DNA of 64,000 nt from Iris pallida (lineage: Eukaryota > Streptophyta > Magnoliopsida > Asparagales > Iridaceae). The position numbers and the translations under genes are program-made. Shown here in pieces: positions 1 through 11,260 of this stretch. The notes under the pieces are model-generated. The model was not told the DNA's origin and ran no database searches. It saw only the letters and a list, made by a program, of their open reading frames with translations. The stretch lies in assembly GCA_029216955.1 (NCBI GenBank), contig JANAVB010016200.1, forward strand, positions 348,397-412,396. The letters run 5' to 3'. Every line of letters starts with the position of its first letter. Positions within the stretch are counted from its first letter, which is position 1.

Positions 1-2450
1 TCCCTTCCTACTTGCCAACTACACTTTGGATCATAAGAACATACAACAAGATAAGAGGTGTTACAGGTTGTCAAATCTTCCACAAGGATTTTGCAGCTTA
101 AAGTTCACCCCACAAGTAATGATACCTTACTTTTTGTACCACAAAATAGTCATAGTTGAATAGCACACTAGGTATTTCTTGTTGGTGGTAGTTTGATGTT
201 TACAATTGTAACAAAGTATTAAATAAATTTACTTTAAACAGAAGGATCATCTATGTTACACGGATACAGTCACATATATTGAAATGGACATGATACAGAT
301 ACAGGATATGACCATTTTCAAATAGGTACATATGCAGCCCCATTGTTGCAAGAATTTAGACATAGTTATGGGTACAGACACAGTATGGATACGAACATCA
401 TTTTCCCTGTCTGTGCAACATAGACCATCATCCATCCTGATGTCGTCTCAAAAATACAATCCAACAACTACTTGTATTCAATAACTTTCAATATATCTTC
501 CTTTTTAACTAGCCATCTTCCACAATTATGTATGACTATGTAATAGTCAGTTTTTATGACAGCAATGTTCAGGATATTAATTCAGGATCAGTGCACAATA
601 TCGTCCGTTAAACAAGATAATTAAAAGAATAGAAACCAGAATAAAATAAAGTAATAAAACTCATATCACACTTATTAAGATTCTTTTTATGTATTGTTTC
701 CTCATAATTTATTGATAATTCTTTGGTTTAGCTCATTAAATATAATTCTTGCAAGGTTAAATTCACAAGAAAGCCATCCATTTTGTCCAGTTCTCATGTT
801 AGCCTACATATTATACTAAAAACCATAATCCATCTTAATGTATATCATCAATATATGGTAGACTAGCGGAAGTTCTGGGCATACTTAAAGGTTGCACAAA
901 TAGTCCTCCAGTGGACCATATATGTGTCATTATCTTACACATATAAGACAATATTCCCACGACACTCATGTTCGCTAAGGACATATACGACTCATAAGTT
1001 CCAAAGGAAACTGAAACCTGATTGAAAATGATTTGGCGTGGCCATGATCTTTCCATATATGACTGAGATATGTGAAACAGAGAAGGTAACATTTCTTTGT
1101 AGTGTACCAAACATTGGAAGATAGTTTCATGGTCCAACACACAAATTAAATGCATATTCACTGAAGTAGATGAAGTCTAAAATTACCTGCAAAGATTTGT
1201 TAGCTAAGGAACTGCAAAACATATTCCATCCACTTCGTTCGTACTTCATTAAATTCATCAAAAGCATATTCACTTTTTTCATTGAACTATTTGTAAATAG
1301 GAAGAAAAAAATTAAAATGGTTTGTACTGTCAAGATATTATATTCTAAATATACATGTTGATTAAGAAAAATATCACCTTGGGATTATGTAAGCTTGGAT
1401 CAAATGTGATCTTCTTTATATATCTCATAACGTAGTATCCACATCCGACAGAGTCGATTGTACTGGTGCATAGTCATAGAAAATTAAGCAAAGTCCTTAC
1501 GTATTTGCTTATTTTTTATTTATTAAGAAGAGAAATATATCGTACCTTAATTGTTATCCAATTCAAATTAAAGTGGATAATATTAATTGTCATTATTAAA
1601 GCATTTAAGTATTTTAACTATAGTTGTGCCATCCATAAGATGTGGTGCAGATATTCATGCATACCTTGTTACAATCTACTTAAGATCATCATGGATGCAA
1701 CCCCTCAAAGAATCTAGATAATACGCTCTCATTAGTGACATATCAATGACAACCAAAACCTAATGAAAACTATAAAACCATATAGTACCAAGATCTATAC
1801 AAGTTATCGAATTAGTGAGAACTTATAGAAGAAAATTAAACAAGAAAACAAGTCGACTTTATTTTTTGAGAGATCAAATTGTTACAAATATGTCGTACTC
1901 TTGCATCCTGAGTTCATAAAAGTCTTTTGAACCAGACGAGGACACTAGTCTCGAATTAATGAAGGAAATATTCTCGACAGGATTTAGGTCCTTCAAACCG
2001 ATGTACAATAACCTATGTACATAGTTTGCAAATTATTTAAATCAACTTATTAATGTAATAACAAAAATTTCAAAAGCAAAGTATTCATGTACGTTATGTA
2101 TATTTGGATCCAACTAACTGAGAGAGCACGTTTTAATGAAAATTTTGAAATCCTCTTCGACAATACATGCAACTAAGAGGTTATGAAACAATTCGACAAA
2201 AAATGGTACCAAAATTGACGTTTTTTTTCAACTATCAATCGTTGTACCAGTTTTGTAAAGCAATCCATTCTGGGCGGATTTTTGAATGACCTTGTAATTC
2301 TTATAGAAACCCTTTTAGGAGTTTTAACTTTAGTTGGGGTCTTTGTTTACTTATTGAGAGCTTCCTTGCCACCTTGGATGCCTAAAATACAATACTAGTT
2401 CAGAGTAAAAATGCATAAGTTAGAAATAATATGGTATTCATAGAAGAGAA
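1..2450. other. AT-rich background, no gene recognised
   Basis: Both strands give only short open stretches; the longest is about 108 codons on the minus strand at 835-1161. None shows a motif I recognise. The stretch probably belongs to the same old locus as the minus-strand relic to its right, of which it would be the 3' side, but that is inference. No clear LTR end, inverted repeat or RNA gene is visible. Confidence 0.5.
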
Positions 2451-2935
2451 ACTTTTTAATAAGTATTGACTACCCCTCTAATTAGAGTAACATAAAGAAC
2501 TAAATTGTTTGGACAAAGTATGTGATATCCAATAGCATCCTTAACCTTAGTCAGATGGATACCTTAAGGTGGAATAGGAAGCAACGCAGCCCCAATCAAT
2601 ACCATTTTGATGGACACAATAATATTAGGCAGCTTGTATTCCAAAATGGTTCCTTTGGCAACAATATTGTTGACGGAACCCACTGCCAATTGGCAATCTT
2701 CTACCTTATTAAAAGAAAGCAAATAGAAAATTGCATGTCCCTTTATTACTTCTATTTTAGTACCATGTGGACTAGGATTTTAAAGAACAAAGAAACTGAC
2801 TTGTAGTACCGTTGTTTTGTTCTTCTCACAATCAGGTTTTGTTGTAGCAAGAACCATATCTTGATCAGTTTTGAGAGGGGAGTTTACACTTACAACCTTT
2901 TCAGAAAAGTTAGAACTGGTATGATCAAAAAAGTT
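2451..2935 (-). pseudogene. Relic of a plant CACTA (En/Spm)-associated-type gene, C-terminal part
   Basis: Read on the minus strand, 2935 down to about 2775 is open (residues DHTSSNFSEKVVSVN near the start). After a stop it continues in an open stretch containing VEDCQLAVGSVNNIVAKGT, LLPIP and KDAIGYHI. The pattern of a Cys-Leu start, xxVAxGT, a hydrophobic patch, LLPIP and a closing A-x-G-x-x-[IV] resembles the C-terminal part of plant proteins annotated as transposase Ptta/En/Spm. This is recognition by eye. Stops after VSFFVL and after LLPIPP show that it is dead or interrupted by introns. Upstream parts of the same gene probably lie at 9641-9930 and 13788-13976, displaced by elements A and B. 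A retained host gene exon is the alternative. Confidence 0.35.
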
Positions 2936-3461
2936 CAAACAATATAATAAAGCGGAAAGACACTTGAAATGGAAGGTATAATGAGTATTGTAGTGGGCAA
3001 ACTGCAGAATGCAGTGAGCAAACTACAGAATGTATAATGAAAAGTTTAAACAATATAATGTAGCAGCAGTAGCAAATTATAGAATGCCGTGAGCAATGTA
3101 CAGGCTGGTGCGCCACTAGCAAATGCATGTGTGTGTGTCTGTGTTCAACTACAAGAATTCCTATTATGTATCAGTATGCAGTACATACTATAGAATCTAG
3201 GGTGTAGGATACATATGTATCAGCGATCATTCAAAAGCATAACTCGGTGCATTCATGTAAAGAAACTATAATAATAAATGAAACTTAGTCCAAAATTATA
3301 AGTTAAGTTCTATACGGGTATGTCCCTGAGATGGTTCTATATCAGCGAATTAGATCCTAGCTACCTAGATATCCTATTATTCCTGTAACTATCATATCCA
3401 GTGTAGACATGATAACTTGCCATAGGATTTATGAGAAATAGTGATAATGTACTAATAATTA
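2936..3461. other. Relic locus, including a repeated exon-like piece
   Basis: At about 3225-3260 the minus strand reads MNAPSYAFE, close to INAPCYASE at about 9675-9705, and the DNA around both is alike (GCATAAC then GGTGCATT then ATG). The stretch 2936-3110 has short repeated phrases: AAACAATATAAT twice, and GCAAACT followed by CAGAATG twice. No complete gene is visible. Confidence 0.35.
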
Positions 3462-3466
3462 AAATG
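3462..3466. repeat. Target site duplication of element A, left copy (AAATG)
   Basis: AAATG lies immediately before the TG of the left LTR and is repeated exactly at 9275-9279, immediately after the CA of the right LTR. This marks a single LTR-retrotransposon insertion and not a tandem segmental duplication. Confidence 0.9.
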
Positions 3467-6092
3467 TGTCACGACCCGCTCTCAATTTTGGGATACGAGT
3501 ACGTGGCCAAGTCCAACCTACGCCGCAGCATCGGCGGTAGTACGCTGTCTATGATAACAATGGTCCACAACAAGCACAACACACATATATATCATCCACA
3601 ACTAAGCCAGTAATAATCACCAAAATATTTAATAGTCTCAATATTGTAAATATAAAAAATCTACTACAACTCAGAAAGTCTCGGGAACAAACCCGGATAG
3701 CAGAAAAATAAAATAGACCACTAACTCCATAACTCTAACTACTAACTAATGCGAATTCACAAGGAAGAAAATATGCTAATTCGCATCAGTGCTGGAACCG
3801 GGTACGCCAGTGACGTCAGGGTCGCCAACATACTCACCGTAGACCTCGGGGCAAATCTCTTCGTCTAAAGCTGAAAAATAGTTATCCAGTCAGGATTGGA
3901 GCAAGATCACCATAACACTACATTACACAATATAGTATACAAGCATGAAGGAAAGATAACAAAATTTTAACTGAAGATAAGTATAGGCAAGACATTGTAT
4001 GATAAGAAAGTACCTTTGAGACGTGATAACAATATGAAGGTAGACTTTGACATACCACTAAGACATGATGACAATAAAAAGGTAGACTTGACGAAAGAAG
4101 AACAATAGACATTAGAGCAACAATAATTAAGTCACGTGTACTGTGTGTTTTAGAATACCAACTTTCAGCATGTAGACGGCTTGGGATATCCGTCAGTCAT
4201 ATGTGTGGTGTATGACTGATATTATGCAATCAATGTATAGGGGGTCTGTATTCAATTCGTTGACCACATGCTTACTTGTCGTATTCCCCCGCCCGACTCA
4301 CTCACAATACATGTCCACTATGATAAACATTAGCAATACGATAAACTGTAAACAATAGGAAACAATGAGTAAAAGATGAACATGTATATATCCTAACGAT
4401 TCTAACTCTCGTGCACAATATTAATCATGAGCAATGACAATCATGAACCAAAAGGAAGTAATAGTGAAAAGACGACACGAAGATACATGCATCATAAAAT
4501 AAAGGAAACATAGGTCATAGTGATACTTGCCTGCTCCGATAGATGATAAAGTCACAACTCAAAATATCGTAGCCTGATCTACCCCGACACAAAAACAATC
4601 ACAAGTTAGATCAACGATTCCCACTCTAAAAATCCTAGAAAGTGGCTAATAGTTTAAACTAATTAATACTATTTTAATCCTGGAATAAATTATCTAAAAT
4701 CCTATTTTAACCTACTTAATTCTGAAATAATAATCTACACACGAATATTTGGCCAAAGAAATTCACGGTTCCAAATTCGGGACTCGTGGCACGCAAATCG
4801 AGACATACTGTTGACTTAATAGTCAAACATTATGAATTCAAAGTTTGAGTGTGCAACATGATAGATTTCAGCGCCATGAGTGCACTGGAATTGACCGTGC
4901 CGCAAAATCATGACTTGGTCAAAAGTTATCGACATTATGGCTAACTATGACCAAATCGATGAACCGTTGACCAAATCTGACTTCTATGAATAAAATAAAA
5001 TAATAGATGAAACTCTAAATTTCTGGAAAAATTATATGTTTTAGGGCTCTGTGTCAACTTTCCAAAACTTCAAACGGATCGCGAAACGGAGTTCGGGATT
5101 GCTCGAAATCTCGAAAACCGTGCGACGTATTGATTTTTGGACAACCGACACTCAAATAATTATTCAGAAATTCGAGATCAAAATACCAGAAAATAAATTA
5201 TACATTCAGAAACCTAACCTCAATACGCTTCTAACAAAAAAAAACGGCACACCAAAAGGATGTCTAGATCAACGGCAATCGCTCCGCGAAGTCGAAGATC
5301 CCAATCAAACTCTCCCACTAAAGCTGCTGAATATAAAATAGGGTTTCGGAATAACCTAAATATACTAATATATATATAGGGTCGGTGGCTGACTTGAGGC
5401 GGCAAAGCGGTGCCACGTGGCACGATCGTGTGCGCCCACCGCACTGATCGTGCGGCCTAGAGTAATCCGAGCTCGACTCGGCTTAGGAGTGCCCTTAAGC
5501 CGGCTCGGCTTGAATTTGAGGGCGGCTCGGAGACCGAGCCCACAGCCCCACTCGCTGCCACGTGGGCCCGCACCCTCCCGCTTCAGCGGCTGACGGGTGG
5601 GCCTCGCCGGCGGCTGACTGGATATTTGTTTTGGAAAATAGGTTTTTAAATGCAGAAAATTAAATAAAAAATCAGGATAAATCCTATAAATTCCAAATAA
5701 ATGCCAGAAAATTCCTAAAAATTCCTAGAAAAATATAGAAAATATTTTAAGCGTTCTAGAGCCCAAATAAATTCTTTGGCCTCAAAAATACCCTCGGGTG
5801 CTCTCATAGAAATTCCTAGAAGCTTAAGAAAATAATGAAACCGCATATAAAAATTATCTAAAAATCTCCTAAAAATCTAAAAAATTCTAAAATGGTGAAA
5901 TAATATTCTAGGGACTATCTAGAGGCCCCAGAGGCTATATACAACCTAATATCCTTATATCTAACTTATAGACTTAGGTCAAAAATCTTACGATCCCACA
6001 TCAACATCCTAGCTAATAATTGATTTTAACTAAAATAAAAATAAAAAAAATCTCGAAAATTGAAAATAAATTTTAGGAACCCAAATGCTACA
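3467..6092 (-). repeat. 3' LTR of element A
   Basis: The plus strand starts TGTCACGACCCGC and ends ATGCTACA; in element sense it reads TGTAGC to GGTCGTGACA. It contains a GC-rich block (about 5390-5620) upstream, in element sense, of a TATA-like run, then a telo-box word at 5339-5346, then a long R/U5 of nearly 1.9 kb. Open frames such as 5051-5341 run antisense to the element and are LTR sequence, not genes. Confidence 0.9.
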
Positions 6093-6648
6093 AACTATCC
6101 CCCTTAAAAGATTTTTGTCCTCAAAAATCAAAACATCACAAATAGCATAGCATAATACCTAACTCTTACAAGCACTAATTTTTTAATCTAAGTCACGGAG
6201 AGATAATGGCTAAGAACATAAGGGAACTAACAACTAACTAAGCATGCATAACGACTAAAACTAAGGAAGGCTCTACGAACTCGGTACTCTCTGCTGTCGA
6301 TCTCTCGGGTTCGGGGGTAGCAAAAGGGTTAGCTACCCTTTTCCCCTTACGGATCGCACTGTGCCTTATCTCAACCATTGCAAACTAAAAGGAAGGAAAG
6401 GATATGGTTAGAACGGTAGATACAAACATATCGAAGAAATCACGGACGGAATCAAGCAGGATGCAAATAAGATACAATAAGATTCTAAGATAAAATAGAC
6501 TCATAAGGTTAGAAGTCCTATTTGTGGATGATATAACCTCCCAACTTCAAATCTATTCGCAGGCTCGTAGTAGTACAGCTAACTTAAGCACTACCACGAG
6601 TTTGCAGTCTTTTGCGAAATTGGACCTGCATGGGCCACCATAAAAACT
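6093..6648 (-). other. Internal region of element A with PPT and primer-binding region
   Basis: The 556 bp carry no coding potential on either strand. On the minus strand the 3' side reads GAGGACAAAAATC then TTTTAAGGGGGATAGT, a typical polypurine tract, ending at 6093. The 5' side (6612-6648) reads GTGGCCCATGCAGGTCC a dozen bases after the LTR. It matches in position and sequence the primer-binding regions of elements C and D. I could not assign the tRNA. Confidence 0.75.
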
Positions 6649-9274
6649 TGTCACGACCCGCTCCCAAATTTAGGATACGAGTACGTGGCCAAGTCCAGCC
6701 TACGCCGCAGCATCGGCGGTAGTACGTTGTCTATGATAACAATGGTCCACAACAAGCACAACACACATATATATCATCCACAACTAAGCCAGTAATAATC
6801 ACCAAAATATTTAATAGTCTCAATATTGTAAATATGAAAAATCCACTACAACTCAGAAAGTCTCGGGAACAAACCCGGATAGCAGAAAAATAAAATAGAC
6901 CACTAACTCCATAACTCTAACTACTAACTAATGCGAATCCACAAGGAAGAAAATATGCTAATTCGCATCAGTGCTGGAACCGGGTACGCCAGTGACGTCA
7001 GGGTCGCCAACATACTCACCGTAGACCTCGGGGCAAATCTCTTCATCTAAAGCTGAAAAATAGTTATCCAGTCAGGATTGGAGCAAGATCACCATAACAC
7101 TACATTACACAATATAGTATACAAGCATGAAGGAAAGATAACAAAATTTTAACTGAAGATAAGTATAGGCAAGACATTGTATGATAAGAAAGTACCTTTG
7201 AGACGTGATAACAATATGAAGGTAGACTTTGACATATCACTAAGACATGATGACAATAAGAAGGTAGACTTGACGAAAGAAGAACAATAGACATTAGAGC
7301 AACAATAATTAAGTCACGTGTACTGTGTGTTTTAGAATACCAACTTTCAGCATGTAGACGGCTTGGGATATCCGTCAGTCATACGTGTGGTGTATGACTG
7401 ATATTATGCAATCAATGTATAGGGGGTCTGTATTCAATTCGTTGACCACATGCTTACTTGTCGTATTCCCCCGCCCGACTCACTCACAATACATGTCCAC
7501 TATGATAAACATTAGCAATACGATAAACTGTAAACAATAGGAAACAATGAGTAAAAGATGAACATGTATATATCCTAACGATTCTAACTCTCGTGCACAA
7601 TATTAATCATGAGCAATGACAATCATGAACCAAAAGGAAGTAATAGTGAAAAGACGACACGAAGATACATGCAGCATAAAATAAAGGAAACATAGGTCAT
7701 AGTGATACTTGCCTGCTCCGATAGATGATAAAGTCACAACTCAAGACATCGTAGCCCGATCTACCCCGACACAAAAACAATCACAAGTTAGATCAACGAT
7801 TCCCACTCTAAAAATCCTAGAAAGTGGCTAATAGTTTAAACTAATTAATACTATTTTAATCCTAGAATAAATCATCTAAAATCCTATTTTAACCTATTTA
7901 ATTCTGAAATAACAATCTACACACGAATATTTGGCCAAAGAAATTCACGGTTCCAAATTCGGGACTCGTGGCACGCAAATTGAGACATACTGTTGACTTA
8001 ATAGTCAAACATTATGAATTCAAAGTTTGAGTGTGCAACATGATAGATTTCAGCGCCATGAGTGCACTGGAATCGACCGTGCCGCAAAATCATGACTTGG
8101 TCAAAAGTTATCGCCATTATGGCTAACTATGACCAAATCGATGAACCGTTGACCAAATCTGACTTCTATGAATAAAATAAAATACTAGATGAAACTCTAA
8201 ATTTCTGGAAAAATTATATGTTTTAGGCCTCTGTGTCAGCTTTCCAAAACTTCAAACGGATCGCGAAACGGAGTTCGGGATTGCTCGAAATCTCGAAAAC
8301 TGTGCGACGTGTTGATTTTTGGACAACCGACACTCAAATAATTATTCAGAAATTCGAGATCAAAATACTAGAAAATAAATTATACATTCAGAAACCTAAC
8401 CTCAATACGCTTCTAACAAAAAAAAACGGTGCACCAAAAGGATGTCTAGATCAACGGCAATCGCTCCGCGAAGTCGAAGATCCCAATCAAACTCTCCCAC
8501 TAAAGCTGCTGAATATAAAATAGGGTTTCGGAATAACCTAAATATACTAATATATATATAGTGTCGGTGGCTGACTTGAGGCGGCTAAGCGGTGCCACGT
8601 GGCACGATCGTGTGCGCCCACCGCACTGATCGTGCGGCCTAGAGTAATCCGAGCTCGACTCGGCTTAGGAGTGCCCTTAAGCCGGCTCGGCTTGAATTTG
8701 AGGGCGGCTCGGAGACTGAGCCCACAGCCCCACTCGCTGCCACGTGGGCCCGCACCCTCCCGCTTCAGCGGCTGACGGGTGGGCCCCGCCGGCGGCTGAC
8801 TGGATATTTGTTTTGGAAAATAGGTTTTTAAATGCAGAAAATTAAATAAAAAATCAGGATAAATCCTATAAATTCCAAATAAATGCCAGAAAATTCCTAA
8901 AAATTCCTAGAAAAATATAGAAAATATTTTAAGGGTTCTAGAGCCCAAATAAATTCTTTAGCCTCAAAAATACCCTCGGGTGCTCTCATAGAAATTCCTA
9001 GAAGCTTAAGAAAATAATGAAACCGCATATAAAAATTATCTAAAAATCTCCTAAAAATCTAAGAAATTCTAAAATGGTGAAATAATATTCTAGGGACTAT
9101 CTAGAGGCCCCAGAGGCTATATACAACCTAATATCCTTATATCTAACTTATAGACTTAGGTCAAAAATCTTACGATCCCACATCAACATCCTAGCTAATA
9201 ATTGATTTTAACTAAAATAAAAATAAAAAAAATCTCCAAAATTGAAAATAAATTCTAGGAACCCAAATGCTACA
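6649..9274 (-). repeat. 5' LTR of element A
   Basis: Nearly identical to 3467-6092 and of the same length, with matching TG/CA ends. As the upstream LTR of a minus-strand element it would supply the promoter. Confidence 0.9.
8521..8561 (-). promoter_or_regulatory. Putative LTR promoter of element A: TATA box followed by a telo-box
   Basis: On the minus strand a TATATATATA run (8549-8561) lies downstream of a GC-rich block. It is followed about 25-40 bases later by AAACCCTA (8521-8528), close to where a start site would be expected. The other LTR has the same arrangement at 5339-5380. Assignment rests on motif and spacing only. Confidence 0.45.
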
Positions 9275-9279
9275 AAATG
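9275..9279. repeat. Target site duplication of element A, right copy (AAATG)
   Basis: Exact match to 3462-3466, directly after the right LTR. Confidence 0.9.
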
Positions 9280-9640
9280 TAAAAATATGTGGGAAGAGTT
9301 GTCATTGTTATTTTAAACATTAATCTAAGAATAAAGTAGTATCAGTCGAGATCGATTAGGTGTGTCATGTCCTGATCCGATATCGACTGATACCAATATG
9401 GTGAATCCGTCCTGATCTAGAAATAACTAAGAACATGTAATCAAAAAACAAGTTAAGAAATACCACAAGCGGCAAGTTGAAAATCAACAAAAATACTATA
9501 TTTTCATGTTTCAGAAAGCTCCTAACATGATGAAATTCTTTTTATAAGAAGTTGATTATTAAAGATTTGTATTGTTGGGGTATTGAATGTTGCATAAATA
9601 TTGATGTTATCGATTGAGCAACTAAAGCTAGAAAATGGGA
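9280..9640. other. AT-rich spacer, no gene recognised
   Basis: Continuation of the background locus after element A. Nothing coding, repeated or structured was recognised. Confidence 0.4.
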
Positions 9641-9930
9641 TGAAATAAACCTGGTTCATAATCTTTGTCCTCTGCGATCCTTCCGAAGCATAACATGGTG
9701 CATTTATGGTAGGGATTGGAGGAATTGATACAGTTCCAACCTTATCCGGAAAGATAGAATCGGTATCTGATAACGACGTAGCACAGAGACCTTATGAAAT
9801 TAAGTTACTTACCATCTTTTTTTTTCCTCTCAATCTCATCAAGCAACTTTTTTTCTCCTCCTCCCAATTGTTGGGAGCGCAGAAGCGTTTGCCAACCCAT
9901 CTGATCAAACCAACCCTCGTCTAACGGACC
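9641..9930 (-). pseudogene. Exon-like remnants of the minus-strand relic gene
   Basis: On the minus strand 9925-9820 is open and reads DEGWFDQMGWQTLLRSQQLG, then GGGEKKLLDEIERKKKD, and meets GGTAAGT, a good donor-like sequence. From about 9790 to 9660 a second open piece reads SDTDSIFPDKVGTVS and INAPCYASEGS and ends at CAG|GTTTAT. The gap between them is only about 22 nt, too short for a normal intron, so one junction must be damaged or misread. The second piece resembles the peptides at 2890-2935 and 3225-3260. Family as for 2451-2935, weakly supported. Confidence 0.3.
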
Positions 9931-10030
9931 CCAAGCATAGATAAAGACAAGTATATGGAGGTGATTACGTCACCTTGACAAATCTCAACCTTTATACTTA
10001 GATAAAAATTACATGATTGACAAAAACTAA

Positions 10031-10513
10031 TGTTGAACCCTTTTTTCTAATAGGTTCAACTCCCTCACTACTCTTAAAGAAAAAATAGAAGATTATAATT
10101 GAGATCACTTATCAACCCATAGCAATCTCTGTAACAAAGTTGACTACTCGTTGATTAGATCTCCTTCCTCCTTTTGTCTCGATGGTGAAGTCCAAAGAGG
10201 AAAGCATGAGCATTCTCTTAGATTTCTTGTGGACGAACACCTCGAATCTCTACTTTTGTGTTTTACTTTGTGCCTCCACCCTTACTTCATATATATAGGA
10301 TGATAAAAATCATATTCCTGGTCATAATAGGATTTTCTAAATAGGAATAAAATAGGAATTCTATTATACCTAAAATTTTCTATCAAAATCCTATTTTAGA
10401 TCATAATAGGATTTCCTAAAATAAGAATCAGATTATATCTAAAATAGCACAACACCAATTATGTACATGCAAATCTAATCAAATCAAATATTCAACTAGA
10501 GTTGGATTCCACA
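10031..10513 (-). repeat. Possible Copia-like solo LTR
   Basis: On the minus strand the stretch begins TGTGGAATCCAACTC and carries repeated AATCCTATTATGA phrases. It then has a TATATATGAAG TATA-like box near 10290, a leader-like part, and ends GGGTTCAACA. This organisation resembles short Copia LTRs. No target duplication was found at these limits, so the boundaries are tentative. The AATCCTATTATGA repeat occurs at about 10320-10345 and 10401-10425 (plus-strand TCATAATAGGATT). Confidence 0.3.
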
Positions 10514-10533
10514 AATTTGTTGTTACCAAATCT

Positions 10534-10538
10534 AGACT
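10534..10538. repeat. Target site duplication of solo LTR B, left copy (AGACT)
   Basis: AGACT precedes the LTR and is repeated exactly at 13762-13766. Confidence 0.85.
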
Positions 10539-11056
10539 TGTCACGACCCGCACCCATTTTTTTTTGATACGAGACGTGTCCAAGTCAGCCTACGCCGCAG
10601 AGTCGATGGTAGAACGCTGTCACAGCCATGATGATCAAAATAAAACAATGCTCATTCACAAAACTAATTTAACTTACAATATTCACAAGTTTTATATTTG
10701 CAGAAAATATAAACTCGTACAAATATTGGAATGACTACAACTCATCTATCTAGCTAGTCTCTAGGCCTTTCGTCTGCAAGTACACCCGTAACTCCCCATG
10801 CTAAGTGAATCCACGGCTAACCTAAAAAATATTGGTTTCCAGTCAGGAATGGAACGAGTACAATTTACTGAATGCAGTTTCAATAATTGAAAATGACTAT
10901 ACGACAGAGATTAGCCTTTAGACATATGATTTGAAAATAAACACAGACAGACAAATAAAAATAAACAAAGGAAAAACAGTAAATAAACATAAGACAATAC
11001 TCACCGACTGACTGACTGAAGTACCTTTGATATGTGACCGGTCTCGGGACAATTAT

Positions 11057-11260
11057 GCGACACGGTCTACACTGTATAAAGTTACACGGTCTACACTGTA
11101 TAAAGTTATACGGTCTATACTGTATAAAATAATAATAAAACACTGTCTACACTGTATAAAGCAATAATAAATCACAGTTTACACGGTCTAATGCAAGAAT
11201 ATATCACGGTCTACACGGTCTAATGAAAGAATAAATCACGGTCTACACGGTCTAAAGTCA
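11057..11260. repeat. Short tandem repeats ACGGTCTACACGGTCTA inside LTR B
   Basis: About nine imperfect copies of CGGTCTACACTGTATAAAG or CGGTCTACACGGTCTAA in 200 bp. The core CGGTCTACAC is repeated at variable spacing. The other B LTR (43966-47028) does not show this array at the matching place, so it expanded in this copy or was lost in the other. Confidence 0.7.

Larger units (their letters stand above)
3467..9274 (-). mobile_element. Element A: non-autonomous Ty3/gypsy-like LTR retrotransposon (LARD-like)
   Basis: Two LTRs of 2626 bp each (3467-6092 and 6649-9274) run TG to CA and enclose only 556 bp. The polypurine tract lies next to the left LTR and the primer-binding region next to the right one, so the element runs on the minus strand and 6649-9274 is the 5' LTR. 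The LTRs differ at only scattered bases, which suggests recent insertion. No gag or pol is present, so it must borrow proteins from a relative. The GAGGACAAAA-type sequence before the polypurine tract is what plant gypsy elements of the Tekay/Del type carry, so the family assignment is likely but indirect. Confidence 0.9.

Noticed and set aside
5051..8523. Conserved 96-codon open frame present twice (5051-5341 and 8233-8523)
   Set aside because: It lies in the two LTRs of element A, antisense to the element, and is conserved only because the LTRs are young.
3467..9274. Tandem segmental duplication of 2.6 kb
   Set aside because: TG/CA ends, a polypurine tract, a primer region and a shared 5-bp duplication outside both copies show that these are the two LTRs of one element.
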